64,000 nt of DNA from Terasakiispira papahanaumokuakeensis (GTDB lineage: Bacteria > Pseudomonadota > Gammaproteobacteria > Pseudomonadales > Halomonadaceae), in NCBI RefSeq assembly GCF_001709345.1, contig NZ_MDTQ01000001.1, positions 372,001 through 436,000 of the forward strand, read 5' to 3'. The position numbers were made by a program, and so were the translations under genes. Shown here piece after piece: positions 17,776 to 27,429 of the stretch; the stretch's first letter is position 1, and the number at the start of each line of letters is the position of its first letter. The notes under the pieces were generated by a model. It saw nothing but the letters and a program-made list of their open reading frames with translations, did not search any database and was not told the origin of the DNA.

Positions 17776-20103
17776 CTAGCGTTTACGCTTTTGCTGAGCT
17801 TGCTTGAACAGATCGCCTAATGTGGGTGCTGCCGGTGCCGACCCACCTGTTCGGTTGCCTTTCTGGCGTGGATGAGGTGCGGCGCGATGCTGATGATTGC
17901 TCGAGCTTGTAGGCGATTGTGTCTGCTCGTTGGGGTCATCACTCATCCGCATCGAGAGACCGACACGTTTGCGCTCAATATCCACACTCATGACTTTGAC
18001 TTTCACGATATCGCCCGCTTTGACCACTTGTCTTGGGTCTTCCACGAACTTCTCTGACAATGCTGAAATATGGACTAAGCCATCCTGGTGGACGCCAATA
18101 TCAACAAAGGCCCCAAAGTGGGTGACATTGGTGACTGCGCCTTCGAGTATCATGCCGGGTTCCAAATCTTTCAGTGTTTCCACACCGTCTTGGAATTCAG
18201 CAAAACGAAATTCTGGGCGGGGATCGCGCCCCGGTTTATCCAGCTCTTTCAGAATATCGTTAATGGTGACGGTACCGAACTGCTCGGTGGCATAGTCCGT
18301 CGGTTTGATCTGTCGAATAAAGGCGCTATCACCAATAAGTGAGGTCACTTCACGTTGATGCTGTTTGGCCATTGCTTCGACAACTGAATAAGTTTCAGGG
18401 TGCACGGCTGAGGCATCCAGTGGGTTGTCGCCCTGCATGATGCGTAAAAAACCGGCGCACTGTTCGAAGGTTTTAGGCCCTAGGCGGCTCACGTCTAGGA
18501 GTTGTTGGCGATTATTGAAAGCGCCGTGGCTATCCCGCCATTGGATAATATTTTCGGCTAAGCCGGTATTCAGGCCTGAGACTCGAGTTAAGAGGGGCAC
18601 TGATGCGGTGTTTAAGTCCACACCGACGGCGTTTACACAGTCTTCAACGACAGCATCCAGCGAGCGGGCGAGCTGTACCTGTGAGACATCATGCTGGTAT
18701 TGGCCGACGCCAATTGATTTGGGATCAATTTTAACCAGTTCAGCCAATGGATCCTGTAGACGGCGGGCGATTGATACGGCACCCCGAATGGTGACATCCA
18801 ACTCAGGAAATTCACGCGCGGCAAATTCTGATGCGGAGTAAACCGAAGCACCTGCTTCGTTGACCATGATTTTCGCGACTTTCTGAGTCTCTGCCAGCGC
18901 GCGTACAACTTCGGCGGCCAGCTTGTCGGTTTCGCGGCTGGCCGTGCCATTACCGATGGCGATCAGTTCGACCTGATGACGTCGACATAAATCGGTGAGC
19001 GTTTTGATCGATTGTTGCCATTGATTTTTCGGGGCATGTGGATAAATGGCCGTATAATCCAGCACTTTCCCGGTGGCATCGACTACCGCGACCTTGACGC
19101 CAGTACGCAGCCCTGGGTCTAGCCCTAGTGTCGCTTTAGGGCCTGCCGGTGCTGCCAGTAATAGATCTTTTAAGTTCGCCGCAAAAACTTCAATCGCGGC
19201 AATTTCTGCGCTTTCACGTAGCCGGCTTAGCAGTTCTGTTTCCAGGTGGGTATAAAGTTTAACTTTCCAAGTCCAGCGAACGACCTCAGCTAACCAGCGA
19301 TCTGCGGGGCGTTGCTGATCCAGAATATTGAAGTGTTGGGCAATACGGTTTTCAGCCGGATGACTGCGCAGCTCTTCCTCGCCTTCCAGCTTGAGGCTGA
19401 GAGAGAGTACGCCTTCATTGCGGCCACGGAACATGGCTAACGCTCGGTGAGAGGGAACTTTTTTGATGGCCTCATCATGTTCAAAGTAATCTCTGAATTT
19501 GGCCCCTTCTTGCGCCTGACCTTCCAATAACCGACTGGTCAAAACACCCTCTTGCCAGAGCCATTGACGCAATTGACCGACCAGCTCGGCATCTTCAGCA
19601 AAGCGTTCCATCAGGATCTGTTTAGCCCCATCCAGTGCGGCTTTAACATCATCGATCTGATGATCCGGATTGAGATAGCCCTCAGCCACTAACTCGGGTG
19701 TTTGAGTGGGGTCAGTCAGTAGCGCATCGGCTAAAGGCTCTAGGCCGGCTTCGCGAGCAATCTGGGCTTTGGTTCTGCGCTTGGGTTTGTAGGGGAGGTA
19801 GAGATCTTCCAGTCGTTGCTTGGTTTCGGCTGCAAGAATCTGTGCTTTTAGCGCGTCGTCCAGCTTACCTTGCTCATCAATTGAGGCGAGCACTGCACTT
19901 CGACGTTCTTCCAATTCGCGTAAATAACGCAGGCGTTCTTCCAGTTGGCGCAGCTGTCCATCGTCTAGCCCGCCGGTGGCTTCTTTTCGGTAACGGGCGA
20001 CAAAAGGAACCGTTGCGCCGCCATCTAATAAGTCTATTGCCGCGGCCACTTGGGCATCGCGAACCGAGAGTTCTTCCGCAATACGTTGAGAAATGCTTGG
20101 CAT
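17776..20103 (-). CDS. tex: RNA-binding transcriptional accessory protein Tex
   Basis: Large nucleic-acid-binding protein (775 residues from ATG 20103, [12 protein letters not shown]). Order of domains: N-terminal helical region with [16 protein letters not shown], YqgF-like fold with [18 protein letters not shown], helix-hairpin-helix pair ([18 protein letters not shown]), and a C-terminal S1 domain (residues about 640-715, [24 protein letters not shown]). A basic, Q-rich tail follows. The longer in-frame start at 20211 lacks homology. Tex affects transcription and RNA handling in several pathogens, but its exact role is unsettled. Confidence 0.95.
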   Translation of the reverse strand: MPSISQRIAEELSVRDAQVAAAIDLLDGGATVPFVARYRKEATGGLDDGQLRQLEERLRYLRELEERRSAVLASIDEQGKLDDALKAQILAAETKQRLEDLYLPYKPKRRTKAQIAREAGLEPLADALLTDPTQTPELVAEGYLNPDHQIDDVKAALDGAKQILMERFAEDAELVGQLRQWLWQEGVLTSRLLEGQAQEGAKFRDYFEHDEAIKKVPSHRALAMFRGRNEGVLSLSLKLEGEEELRSHPAENRIAQHFNILDQQRPADRWLAEVVRWTWKVKLYTHLETELLSRLRESAEIAAIEVFAANLKDLLLAAPAGPKATLGLDPGLRTGVKVAVVDATGKVLDYTAIYPHAPKNQWQQSIKTLTDLCRRHQVELIAIGNGTASRETDKLAAEVVRALAETQKVAKIMVNEAGASVYSASEFAAREFPELDVTIRGAVSIARRLQDPLAELVKIDPKSIGVGQYQHDVSQVQLARSLDAVVEDCVNAVGVDLNTASVPLLTRVSGLNTGLAENIIQWRDSHGAFNNRQQLLDVSRLGPKTFEQCAGFLRIMQGDNPLDASAVHPETYSVVEAMAKQHQREVTSLIGDSAFIRQIKPTDYATEQFGTVTINDILKELDKPGRDPRPEFRFAEFQDGVETLKDLEPGMILEGAVTNVTHFGAFVDIGVHQDGLVHISALSEKFVEDPRQVVKAGDIVKVKVMSVDIERKRVGLSMRMSDDPNEQTQSPTSSSNHQHRAAPHPRQKGNRTGGSAPAAPTLGDLFKQAQQKRKR

Positions 20104-20223
20104 CGTTATGTGAGTCCTAGTGCATCGTCTATCGGGTTCAGCCCTGCGTGGCCTGATCGAGTGAGCCTCGCTTTCAGTGCGGCAAAGGTAGCATAAGACT
20201 GGATGAATCAACAGTCATTATCT

Positions 20224-20262
20224 GTGAGCAGTTTTTGTGGGCTGTTTTTGTGAGCTGCTTTT
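20224..20262. repeat. 13-bp tandem repeat, three copies
   Basis: GTGAGCAGTTTTT (20224-20236), GTGGGCTGTTTTT (20237-20249), GTGAGCTGCTTTT (20250-20262), between hrpB and tex. Any two copies differ at two or three positions. Confidence 0.85.
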
Positions 20263-20280
20263 GTAACGAGCGCCACTGCA

Positions 20281-22743
20281 TTAACGTCCTTTGGCTGCTT
20301 TTTGTGTTTTCAATGTCGGAATGGCGACGAGGGGGTCGTCTGGCCAAGGGTGTTTGGGATAACGACCTTTGAGGTCTTTTTTAACGTCAAAGTAACCTTG
20401 TCGCCAAAAATTAGCCAAATCTTGAGTGACCTGAACAGGGCGCTGTGCGGGTGACAGCAAGTGCATCATGACGGCAATGCGGCCCTGGACCACTTTGGGG
20501 GTGTCGGAGAGCCCAAAGACCGCTTGTAATTTGACCGCCAATACCGGCGGTGTTGACCGGTAGTCTAGCCGGATACGATCGCCGCTGGGGACGGTGATAT
20601 GGGTTGGCGCCAGGGTGTCTAGCTCACGTTGTTGTGACCAGGGTAAGGATTCCAGCAGATACTGGCCTAAGGGTAAACGCGCGAGCTCACTAAAGCGGGT
20701 GATGCCGATAAGATGAGGTCCCAGCCAGTCATCTAACGAGGTCATTAAGGCTTCTGGACTGACATCCGGCCAGGGGGCGCCGAGCTGCTCGTGTAGCAGG
20801 CTTAGTCTACCCAGTAACTGCTGGTCATGATCTGACCAAGGGAGTGTCCCTTTTTGTTGCAAGGCTTTCAAAAGTGCCTGACGAGCCGCTTCTTCGGGCC
20901 ATTCGGTCAATGGTTTTTGTTGAATAATTAAAGGCCCTAGGGATCTGACTTGTTCACCAATGAGCCGTTCAGCCGTGGTTGACCAGTACAAATGAGTGTG
21001 CCAGTGCTGAGTTTCCAAGCAATCTGTTTCAAGTGTGTCCAGATCAATCGCGACCGCTTGATAAATACGACTTTGATCCGCACGCCCATCGGCGTCAACC
21101 ACCACAAGCCATGGGCTTTGGGCCAGTGGGTGATGTTCTGGCAATCGGCTTTGCATACCATTGACTAACTTGAAGCGCCCGGCTTCTCCTTGATATTGAG
21201 CAATACGATCAGGGAAAGCGGCCGCTAGCAAGCGGGGTAATGGCGTCATATCGACGGGTTCTAGCGAGACGTTAAGGCGTTTGGCCCAGAGCCGGGCTTG
21301 CTGATACCAGTGTCTCAATGTGCCCTGGGTTTGAGATCCAGGGCGTTGGGCAAGCAGGGTCTCTAAGTCGGTCGTGCGGTGAAACTGTCCCTCAAGTGCG
21401 GCCACCAACCAGCATGCTAAAGATTGAGCATGGTGTTTCTGGGCCTGTTCGATTAAATGAGCCAGCCTCGGGTGGGTTGGCCAGCGACTGGCCTGGCGCC
21501 CTGACGCGGTTAAGGTATTGTCTTTGGCCAGTAACTCTAACTTTTGCAGCAACTGTCGGCCTTGAGCCAATGCTGCCGGAGGCGGCGGCGTCACCCAAGA
21601 TAAGTGACTCGGGTCGGCAATGCCCCAGCGGGCTAATTCGAATGCCAACGTTGTGAGGTCATCCTGTTGAATGGCGGGGTCGCCGTGAGCAGGTAATGGT
21701 TCTTCTGCTGACCAGAGCCGATACGCCACGCCGGGAGCTACTCGGCCTGCTCGACCACGGCGTTGGTCGGCACTGGCTCGGTTAATGCTAAAAGTGTCGA
21801 GCTGCGTTAGTCCTGTTCGAGCTGAAAAGCGTGGGCTGCGCACTTTTCCGGCATCAATCACGACGCGTACGCCGGGTACGGTCAAGCTTGATTCGGCAAT
21901 GTCTGTGGCCAGGATGATGCGACGTTGATCACTGGCGTGTAATACGGCCTGCTGAGTTTTGAGCGGTAGTTGCCCGTGTAAGGCGTGCCATTCAATGTGT
22001 GGCGGAAGCTGTGCCGTCAGTGCTTGCCCTAAGCGATTAATTTCCGCTTGGCCAGGCAAAAAGACCAAAATGTCACCACTGGTTTGCGCCAGCGCTTCTT
22101 GAATGACGTTCAACTGGTGATCCACAGGGGGTTGTCGGCGAGTAGGAGGGCGATAGTGAGTCTCGATCGGAAATGTCCGGCCGGCACACGCTATCACTGG
22201 TGTTGACTCTCCCATCACCGCGAGCAATGCGTTGACATCCAATGTGGCGGACATGACCAACAGCTGAAGGTCTTCTCGGAGCCCGTGTTTGATATCCAGG
22301 CTCAGTGCCAAGCCTAAGTCGGCTTCTAGACTGCGTTCATGAAACTCATCAAAGATAATGCCGGCAACGCCTTCCAGCATGGGGTCGTCTTGTAACCAAC
22401 GGGTCAATATGCCTTGAGTGATGACTTCAAGTCGGGTTTTGGGGCTGACACGAGACTCGCCTCTAACGCGATAACCGACTGTTTGGCCTACGTTTTCCCC
22501 TAGATGTTGAGCCATGTAAGTGGCGGCTAAACGTGTCGCGACTCGACGTGGCTCTAGCAGTAGCCAGCGGCCCTGGGTGGGTGTCTCTTGAATCAATCGA
22601 AGCGGCACACGGGTAGTTTTACCTGCGCCAGGTTCGGCAACCAGAATTGCTTGTGAGTGTTGAGAGAGCTGAATCACGAGGTCATCCAGCACTTGTTCGA
22701 TGGGTAAGGGATCCGTTGGGGTTTGTTCGAGAGATAATGTCAT
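20281..22743 (-). CDS. hrpB: ATP-dependent helicase HrpB
   Basis: DEAH-box superfamily 2 helicase of 820 residues. Walker A is GAGKTTRVPLRL, motif II is DEFHERSLEADLGLAL (DEFH rather than DEAH, the normal HrpB variant), motif III SATLD, and motif VI region QRRGRAGRVAPGVAYRLW. The C-terminal HrpB-specific domain carries LDYRSTPPVLAVKLQ and VFGLSDTPKV. Cellular substrate is not well defined in this family. It is followed by tex 177 bp downstream on the same strand, and preceded by the tRNA-Arg gene. Confidence 0.95.
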   Translation of the reverse strand: MTLSLEQTPTDPLPIEQVLDDLVIQLSQHSQAILVAEPGAGKTTRVPLRLIQETPTQGRWLLLEPRRVATRLAATYMAQHLGENVGQTVGYRVRGESRVSPKTRLEVITQGILTRWLQDDPMLEGVAGIIFDEFHERSLEADLGLALSLDIKHGLREDLQLLVMSATLDVNALLAVMGESTPVIACAGRTFPIETHYRPPTRRQPPVDHQLNVIQEALAQTSGDILVFLPGQAEINRLGQALTAQLPPHIEWHALHGQLPLKTQQAVLHASDQRRIILATDIAESSLTVPGVRVVIDAGKVRSPRFSARTGLTQLDTFSINRASADQRRGRAGRVAPGVAYRLWSAEEPLPAHGDPAIQQDDLTTLAFELARWGIADPSHLSWVTPPPPAALAQGRQLLQKLELLAKDNTLTASGRQASRWPTHPRLAHLIEQAQKHHAQSLACWLVAALEGQFHRTTDLETLLAQRPGSQTQGTLRHWYQQARLWAKRLNVSLEPVDMTPLPRLLAAAFPDRIAQYQGEAGRFKLVNGMQSRLPEHHPLAQSPWLVVVDADGRADQSRIYQAVAIDLDTLETDCLETQHWHTHLYWSTTAERLIGEQVRSLGPLIIQQKPLTEWPEEAARQALLKALQQKGTLPWSDHDQQLLGRLSLLHEQLGAPWPDVSPEALMTSLDDWLGPHLIGITRFSELARLPLGQYLLESLPWSQQRELDTLAPTHITVPSGDRIRLDYRSTPPVLAVKLQAVFGLSDTPKVVQGRIAVMMHLLSPAQRPVQVTQDLANFWRQGYFDVKKDLKGRYPKHPWPDDPLVAIPTLKTQKAAKGR

Positions 22744-22980
22744 CGTGACCGGCTTGGATGTTGGACGAGAGTGCCAGTATACCGATAGGGTTTAACCCGA
22801 AAAAGCCAAGCTCAGTCATTAGAGCTGGTTGGTTGCTCAGGGGCAAATTGAGTGATGATCTAAAGCTGAGATCTCAATGGGTGGCCAATAGGGGGCAGGC
22901 AAGGAGGGATTCGAGGTAGGGCTAGTAAACTAGGGTCAGTGGGTTAGGAAGGGGAAATAGGACAAAGTAGGCTGGATGAC

Positions 22981-23057
22981 TGGTGCCCCAGGCAGGACTC
23001 GAACCTGCTACCTTCAGCTTAGGAGGCCGACGCTCTATCCTGATGAGCTACTGGGGC
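22981..23057 (-). tRNA. tRNA-Arg (anticodon CCT)
   Basis: A complete cloverleaf of 77 nt including an encoded CCA. Acceptor stem GCCCCAG / CTGGGGC with discriminator A; D-arm GCTC...GAGC; anticodon stem TCGGC / GCTGA around loop CTCCTAA, giving anticodon CCT for AGG codons; T-arm GCAGG-TTCGAGT-CCTGC. It lies between hrpB and ycgR and has its own promoter at 23068-23095. Confidence 0.97.
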
Positions 23058-23067
23058 ACGGGCGGCT

Positions 23068-23095
23068 ATTATACGGGGCGTGGCTCAGTCTGCAA
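23068..23095 (-). promoter_or_regulatory. Promoter of tRNA-Arg
   Basis: Reading the minus strand: TTGCAG, 16-bp spacer, TATAAT, then a G+C-rich AGCCGCCCG discriminator as expected for stringently controlled stable-RNA promoters. It lies just beyond the ycgR stop codon. Confidence 0.75.
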
Positions 23096-23098
23096 GGC

Positions 23099-23830
23099 TC
23101 AGCGTAGCGCCAAGCGGCGAGCTTCTCGCTGTAAATAGATGACGTAGCGGTCAATATCCTGTTGGGTTTTGCCATCGACATTGAGGAAGCGAAAGCCACA
23201 CTCGGTGCGGCCTTTTTGTTCGTCATAGGTCGCGTGACGGGCTTCCATGGCCAGTTGTAGCGGTACTTCGTGTTCTGGTAAATGAATCAAACAGCGTTCG
23301 AACACTTCCATCTCATGAAATGGGGGCTGGATGATTTGATCGAAGACCAGCTTACATCCGGTGGATGAAAGGTCCTGCATATAGCTTTGTAGTGCCGCTT
23401 CTCGAGTGCTGGCATTGAGTTCGACGGCAATTTCCAGGCTACGGAAGACATGAGCACGAAAAGCTTCACGGCGTTGGTTATGTGTTAGCGCATTAGGAAA
23501 GCGAACGGTATATAGAAATCCATCCTGTGCTTCTTCTACTTCGATGACGCTACAGCCTGAAAAAAAGACTGCGACCCCGTTATCACTCCCACGAATCGAG
23601 AATGTATCCCCTGCGACAGCTTTAGGATGGCCGCTGGGTGGGTTGAGCTCGTCGAGAGTGAAGAGTTGGCGCTCGGGATCGACATCCAGAATCATGGTGA
23701 GATAAGTTTGATTGCCTTGTCCCCTGAAGTGCAGGCTGAGCGATGAATGCTGGCGCTGGAGCGCCCGGAGGACTGTGGCAATTTCGCTTGAGCGAGTAAT
23801 CAGCGTATCGTCATCGTAACCTGATGGCAT
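23099..23830 (-). CDS. ycgR: Flagellar brake protein YcgR (PilZ domain)
   Basis: Cyclic-di-GMP receptor that slows the flagellar motor. The 243-residue protein has an N-terminal YcgR domain (about 1-115) and a C-terminal PilZ domain with both ligand motifs: RREAFRAHV (RxxxR type) near residue 120 and DLSSTGCKL (D/NxSxxG) near 155. The ATG at 23830 has GGAG upstream. It is 73 bp downstream of flgN on the same strand, which puts it in the motility cluster and supports the brake role. Confidence 0.92.
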   Translation of the reverse strand: MPSGYDDDTLITRSSEIATVLRALQRQHSSLSLHFRGQGNQTYLTMILDVDPERQLFTLDELNPPSGHPKAVAGDTFSIRGSDNGVAVFFSGCSVIEVEEAQDGFLYTVRFPNALTHNQRREAFRAHVFRSLEIAVELNASTREAALQSYMQDLSSTGCKLVFDQIIQPPFHEMEVFERCLIHLPEHEVPLQLAMEARHATYDEQKGRTECGFRFLNVDGKTQQDIDRYVIYLQREARRLALR

Positions 23831-23903
23831 CTCAGGGATCTCCGGATCATTAAGATGAAAGGCTTGGCGTGAAGTTTCACCTTGAAGACAAGGCCCATCA
23901 GCA

Positions 23904-24407
23904 TCATGCTTTACCTAAATTTCTTGGCACTGACAAGTCGCCACGATCGCCGCCAGCACGATAAACTTTGACGCTGCTGCCTTGAGATTGTTGTACAGCG
24001 GTTAAGAACACTTCTACCTGTTGCTGAACATGGTTGACGAGTCGACCATTGAGCATATTGCTTTCTTGCAGTTGAGCCATCAGTTGTTGCAGTTGTTGCC
24101 AGCCTTTGTTGAGCGCTTGAGCCACCGCAGGGGGTTGCTGTGATAAAAACTGCTCAACACCGGCCTCATTGAGTTCAACCCCTTGCGCTTCAAGAAACTC
24201 GTTACGATTCTTCGTGTCAGTGATCACTTGCTCCAACGCGACCTGCTTTTTGTTGACAATGGCCTCAAGTTGCTCGTGGGGCTCATGTGCCGTTAAACAC
24301 TGACGTTCTTCTTGCAGTAAGCTATCCAGAGCTCTTAGATGATGGATACTTTCTAAGAGCAAGTCGCGAAATGTCTGGCTGGCTTTGGTCTTCACGAGAG
24401 TATTCAC
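23904..24407 (-). CDS. flgN: Flagellar export chaperone FlgN
   Basis: Predicted chaperone for the hook-filament junction proteins FlgK and FlgL. The 167-residue helical protein starts with GTG at 24407, preceded by AGGAGC at good spacing. It shows the family pattern: an acidic, leucine-rich first helix (LLLESIHHLRALDSLLQEE), then LEAIVNKKQVALEQV, and a long C-terminal coiled helix rich in Q and L (WQQLQQLMAQLQESNMLNG). It is followed by ycgR. The gap to flgM upstream is unusually long (548 bp) and holds a terminator and repeats. Confidence 0.88.
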   Translation of the reverse strand: MNTLVKTKASQTFRDLLLESIHHLRALDSLLQEERQCLTAHEPHEQLEAIVNKKQVALEQVITDTKNRNEFLEAQGVELNEAGVEQFLSQQPPAVAQALNKGWQQLQQLMAQLQESNMLNGRLVNHVQQQVEVFLTAVQQSQGSSVKVYRAGGDRGDLSVPRNLGKA

Positions 24408-24497
24408 GAAGGCTCCTGCTGTGTTTCTAAAAAGGGTTCTGTCACGAGTTTCGTGAGCTCATTACAAGCGCCAAGGCTTGTATATATTGCCCCAAGT

Positions 24498-24628
24498 GTA
24501 ACTGATCATGGTGTCCGTACAACTGATGTTAGTGTAACTCAAGTGTCAGTATAACCCACTGTTCGTGTAACTCGTGTTGGTGAAATCAGATGTTGGTAAA
24601 ACCAGATATTGGTAAAACCAGAGTTCGC
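24498..24628. repeat. Degenerate tandem repeat, about eight units of 15-19 bp
   Basis: Successive units begin at 24498, 24517, 24534, 24551, 24567, 24582, 24598 and 24614. Adjacent late units are closest (AAAACCAGATATTGGT and AAAACCAGAGTTCGC), while early units such as GTACAACTGATGTTAGT and GTAACTCAAGTGTCAGT have drifted. The pattern is a series that grew by repeated duplication and then decayed. Confidence 0.8.
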
Positions 24629-24737
24629 ACTGATTATCGCCACGGCAGCCCTTTGAATGGCAACTTGCTGATGGTTGTTTCTTCTATTAGTGAAAGCTGT
24701 ATAAGGGATTGTCTATGTGGGTGGGGTGTGATCAACA

Positions 24738-24766
24738 AGAAAGGCCCGGCATTGCCGAGCCTTTCT
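24738..24766 (-). terminator. Rho-independent terminator of flgM
   Basis: Stem AGAAAGGCTCGGC / GCCGGGCCTTTCT (one mismatch) on the minus strand, followed by TGTT; it lies 190 bp beyond flgM and ends its transcript before flgN. Confidence 0.75.
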
Positions 24767-24815
24767 GAATAATCCAGGCGACCAGATCTTGGCAGTCCAT
24801 TCAGCTTACTGTGCA

Positions 24816-24895
24816 TTTCAGTACTGTTTATTTCAGTACTAGTAAGGCATTTCAGTACTATAAGAATTTAATACTCGAAATAAGCATTAAGTACT
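24816..24895. repeat. Interspersed TTTCAGTACT repeats
   Basis: TTTCAGTACT occurs exactly at 24816-24825, 24831-24840 and 24850-24859, with the variant ATTAAGTACT at 24886-24895. Each copy carries the palindrome AGTACT. They lie 60-140 bp beyond the flgM stop. Confidence 0.75.
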
Positions 24896-24955
24896 AAAAA
24901 CTCAAGGCACTCAAAGGACTAGCTAAAGCTAAGCACTGAGTGGTGGATGAAAACC

Positions 24956-25249
24956 TTAAAAATCGTTTTCAAACGACATCATGTCTTTAGCTAGCTTTTG
25001 CGCATCAATGCCATATTGGCCTTGATTGATGGCCGCTTTAATAGCATCAACACGAGACTGGTCGATGTCTGAATTCGGGTTGCCCGCCAGCTGTTGAGCC
25101 TGGTCACTGAACTTGACGTTCTCGTTCAGATTGGCACTGCTGGTCGGGGTATCCACGTCGGATGAACGGTTTGCTGGCGTATTTTGATCAGCACCGCGAA
25201 CCCGCTGATTCGGGGTATTAGACCCCAGGCCATTGAGTTCAATTGCCAT
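24956..25249 (-). CDS. flgM: Anti-sigma-28 factor FlgM
   Basis: Binds and inhibits the flagellar sigma factor FliA until it is exported through the finished hook. The 97-residue protein has a disordered N-terminal half (polar, rich in N, T, S and D) and the conserved C-terminal binding region: VKFSDQAQQLAG, then SRVDAIKAAINQGQYGIDAQKLAKDMMSFE. It is transcribed from an excellent sigma-28 promoter at 25285-25311, so FliA drives its own inhibitor. Confidence 0.95.
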   Translation of the reverse strand: MAIELNGLGSNTPNQRVRGADQNTPANRSSDVDTPTSSANLNENVKFSDQAQQLAGNPNSDIDQSRVDAIKAAINQGQYGIDAQKLAKDMMSFENDF

Positions 25250-25284
25250 GATTGCTGCCCCGGATGTCAGTATGTTTGGTTCTT

Positions 25285-25311
25285 TTATCGACCGTATTTC
25301 AGAAAACTTTA
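25285..25311 (-). promoter_or_regulatory. Sigma-28 (FliA) promoter of flgM
   Basis: Minus strand reads TAAAGTTT, 11 bp, GTCGATAA, against the consensus TAAAGTTT-N11-GCCGATAA: a single mismatch with exact spacing. It is about 36 bp upstream of the flgM start codon. Confidence 0.9.
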
Positions 25312-25470
25312 GCCTAAGTCAAAAAAATAGTCTTTAGTTGTTTTAGGCCATGTGTTTTCAGTCACTACTGTCGGTAAGTCGATATTCATTTGCTGTCTAC
25401 TAGCTTGTATCGGCAGGTGTGGACTCAACTTGAGCTTTTTTATGATTGGAAATTTGCTGACGCCGGCTCG

Positions 25471-26232
25471 TTATAGGCCTACCTGCACCACGCCCTTACT
25501 GACAATTCGGGCACGTAGTACTTTGCCTGAACGAATATTTTTAATCCTGACTTGATCTCCGACCTGCCCATCTTCAAGGGCTTCTCCCAACATTTTGACT
25601 TCTAACGAGCCTACTTGGGCATGAATGACGACTTGATCGCCCTCATTGACCGCGTTGGCTGCCAGTAGACGTTTGGCCGCGATAACATTACCTGCCCGAA
25701 TCGGCCAGCGTGTGCGCATGCCCTGTAGCGCTTTGGGGTCAGTAAAATAACGATCACGTAGTCGCGAGGTATCCATTTCTTCAAGCGAGAGCATGCTCTG
25801 TGTAATGGGGGTGTCGCGGGGAATACTCTGCCTTGCGGTGACAACCGCTTCATAGTGTTTAATGGTGGCCGATAAATAAATGAACCATCCTTGTGCGGGA
25901 CATTCGACCCGAAGTGTGATTCGGCCGATGAGGTCGCTGCGCCCTTGGGGGGCGATCTTTAGCGGGGTTGGACATCGGTCGAGGCGTAGTTGATGATCAA
26001 GGGGGCTGATCACAATTTCGCTTCGGCCAGGAAAATCTTGTGTTGCTTGCATAAGATAATCGTATGCTTGTGTTCTAAGATTTTCGATATCCATTGAAGG
26101 GTTCGCCTGAGAAGACGAAGATGAGTCGGCGTGAGCTAAAGGGCTGATGAGTGATAAGCTACCCATTAATGTAGTAAGCAAGACGCATAAAGCAGCACGA
26201 TGTTTCAGCTTGAGTAGGATCATTGACATCAT
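25471..26232 (-). CDS. flgA: Flagellar P-ring assembly chaperone FlgA
   Basis: Periplasmic protein needed to assemble the P ring. From the ATG at 26232 it has a signal peptide (hydrophobic core ALCVLLTTLMGSLSLI, cleavage after AHA) and 253 residues; an ATG at 26268 is also open. The C-terminal SAF-like part is characteristic: ITQSMLSLEEMDTSRLRD, GMRTRWPIRAGNVIAAKRL and VNEGDQVVIHAQ, ending in IVSKGVVQVGL. It is divergent from cheV, with 112 bp between start codons, and lies upstream of flgM on the same strand, but the strong flgM promoter makes separate control likely. Confidence 0.92.
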   Translation of the reverse strand: MMSMILLKLKHRAALCVLLTTLMGSLSLISPLAHADSSSSSQANPSMDIENLRTQAYDYLMQATQDFPGRSEIVISPLDHQLRLDRCPTPLKIAPQGRSDLIGRITLRVECPAQGWFIYLSATIKHYEAVVTARQSIPRDTPITQSMLSLEEMDTSRLRDRYFTDPKALQGMRTRWPIRAGNVIAAKRLLAANAVNEGDQVVIHAQVGSLEVKMLGEALEDGQVGDQVRIKNIRSGKVLRARIVSKGVVQVGL

Positions 26233-26344
26233 GTCACGATATTCAGAAGCTTGAGCTCGCTGTATCATTTACTATTCCTGTATCCCCTCGGGCATGCGCC
26301 GTGTTCGTTGGAACATCCAGATACAGACCCGGGTCAATTTGCCT

Positions 26345-27286
26345 ATGAACGATTCTTCTGCAGTGAAATTGGCTGATCGTGCCAAGCTGGTTGGTGGCAA
26401 CCGAATGGAGTTGCTGTTATTTCGCCTGCGTGGTCGACAGTTGTATGGTATCAATGTTTTCAAGGTCAAGGAGATCATTCCTTGTCCACGTTTGACTAAT
26501 CTACCTCATCATGTACCTGAGGTTAGAGGTGTTGCCCATGTGCGTGAAGGTGCGGTGTCTATCATCGACCTTGGCATGGCGATTCGTCAGCCCGCAGTGG
26601 AAAACCCTTCTGATCATGTGGTGATTGTGACTGAGTATAATCGTCGCACCCAAGGATTTATGGTGCGACAAGTTGATCGAATCATCAATGTGGATTGGCA
26701 AGAAGTTCATCCACCCCCCAAAGGCAGCGGCCGTGAAAGCTTTTTAACGGCAATCACACGGGTGGGGGATGATTTGATTGAAATTATTGATGTTGAAAAA
26801 GTGATCGCTAGCGTCGATCCTTTTGCTGATGGCGTCTCTCCTGAGCTGTTAAGTGATGAATTGCGAACTGCGTGTGCTCAGTTTCATGTATTAGTTGTGG
26901 ATGATTCGAGTGTGGCGCGTCACCAGGTAGAGCGTAATTTGGCTGAGACAGGTGTTCAGGTGACAAGCCTTAAAAATGGGGTTGAAGCTCTGGATCATCT
27001 GGATGCGCTAGCGCGTAGTGGGCATAAAGTCGCGGAAGAGTATCTGATGGTCATTTCAGATATTGAAATGCCTGAAATGGATGGCTATACCCTTACATCG
27101 AAGGTTAAACAGGATGATAGACTGGCAGAATTGCCTGTTCTGTTGCATTCTTCATTGAGTGGGATATTTAATCAGGCCATGGTTCGGCGGGTAGGGGCAG
27201 ATTATTTCTTACCCAAGTATAATGCGGATGAATTGGCTAGTATTGTTCTTGATCGGGTCCGGGAAGTGGCTGGATTAGATGCATGA
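26345..27286 (+). CDS. cheV: Chemotaxis coupling protein CheV
   Basis: CheW-like adaptor fused to a response-regulator receiver; links receptors to CheA and may buffer signalling by phosphorylation. From ATG 26345 (MNDSSAVKLADR), 313 residues: CheW domain at about 20-165 (LLLFRLRGRQLYGINVFKVKEI, GSGRESFLTAI), receiver at about 180-305 with DD near its start (VVDDSS), phosphoryl acceptor D in MVISDIEMPEMDG, and the conserved lysine in FLPKYNADEL. It is co-directional with cheR, separated by 143 bp. Confidence 0.94.
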   Translation: MNDSSAVKLADRAKLVGGNRMELLLFRLRGRQLYGINVFKVKEIIPCPRLTNLPHHVPEVRGVAHVREGAVSIIDLGMAIRQPAVENPSDHVVIVTEYNRRTQGFMVRQVDRIINVDWQEVHPPPKGSGRESFLTAITRVGDDLIEIIDVEKVIASVDPFADGVSPELLSDELRTACAQFHVLVVDDSSVARHQVERNLAETGVQVTSLKNGVEALDHLDALARSGHKVAEEYLMVISDIEMPEMDGYTLTSKVKQDDRLAELPVLLHSSLSGIFNQAMVRRVGADYFLPKYNADELASIVLDRVREVAGLDA

Positions 27287-27300
27287 GCACTTGTTTGCTG

Positions 27301-27340
27301 TGAAGCGACTTTGATATGAAGTGACTTTTCGGTGAAGAAG
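27301..27340. repeat. Degenerate 16-bp tandem repeat between cheV and cheR
   Basis: TGAAGCGACTTTGATA (27301-27316), TGAAGTGACTTTTCGG (27317-27332) and a diverged partial unit beginning TGAAGAAG at 27333. Confidence 0.6.
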
Positions 27341-27429
27341 TTGTAGCGCTCAGTCATCTTGATTCAGTTACAAGACCTTTGGCTTTCATTGATCACTTGA
27401 AGTTGATCAATCACTGACGGTGGGTGGGG

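Larger units (their letters stand above)
24408..24955. other. Repeat-rich gap between flgM and flgN
   Basis: 548 bp without a supported gene. It holds an eight-unit degenerate tandem repeat (24498-24628), the flgM terminator (24738-24766) and three exact copies plus one variant of TTTCAGTACT (24816-24895). Short frames on both strands have no ribosome sites or coding character. Confidence 0.75.

Noticed and set aside
23904-25249. Broken flagellar operon due to insertion sequence
   Set aside because: The gap between flgM and flgN has no transposase, terminal inverted repeats or target duplication; it is filled by short repeats and a terminator.
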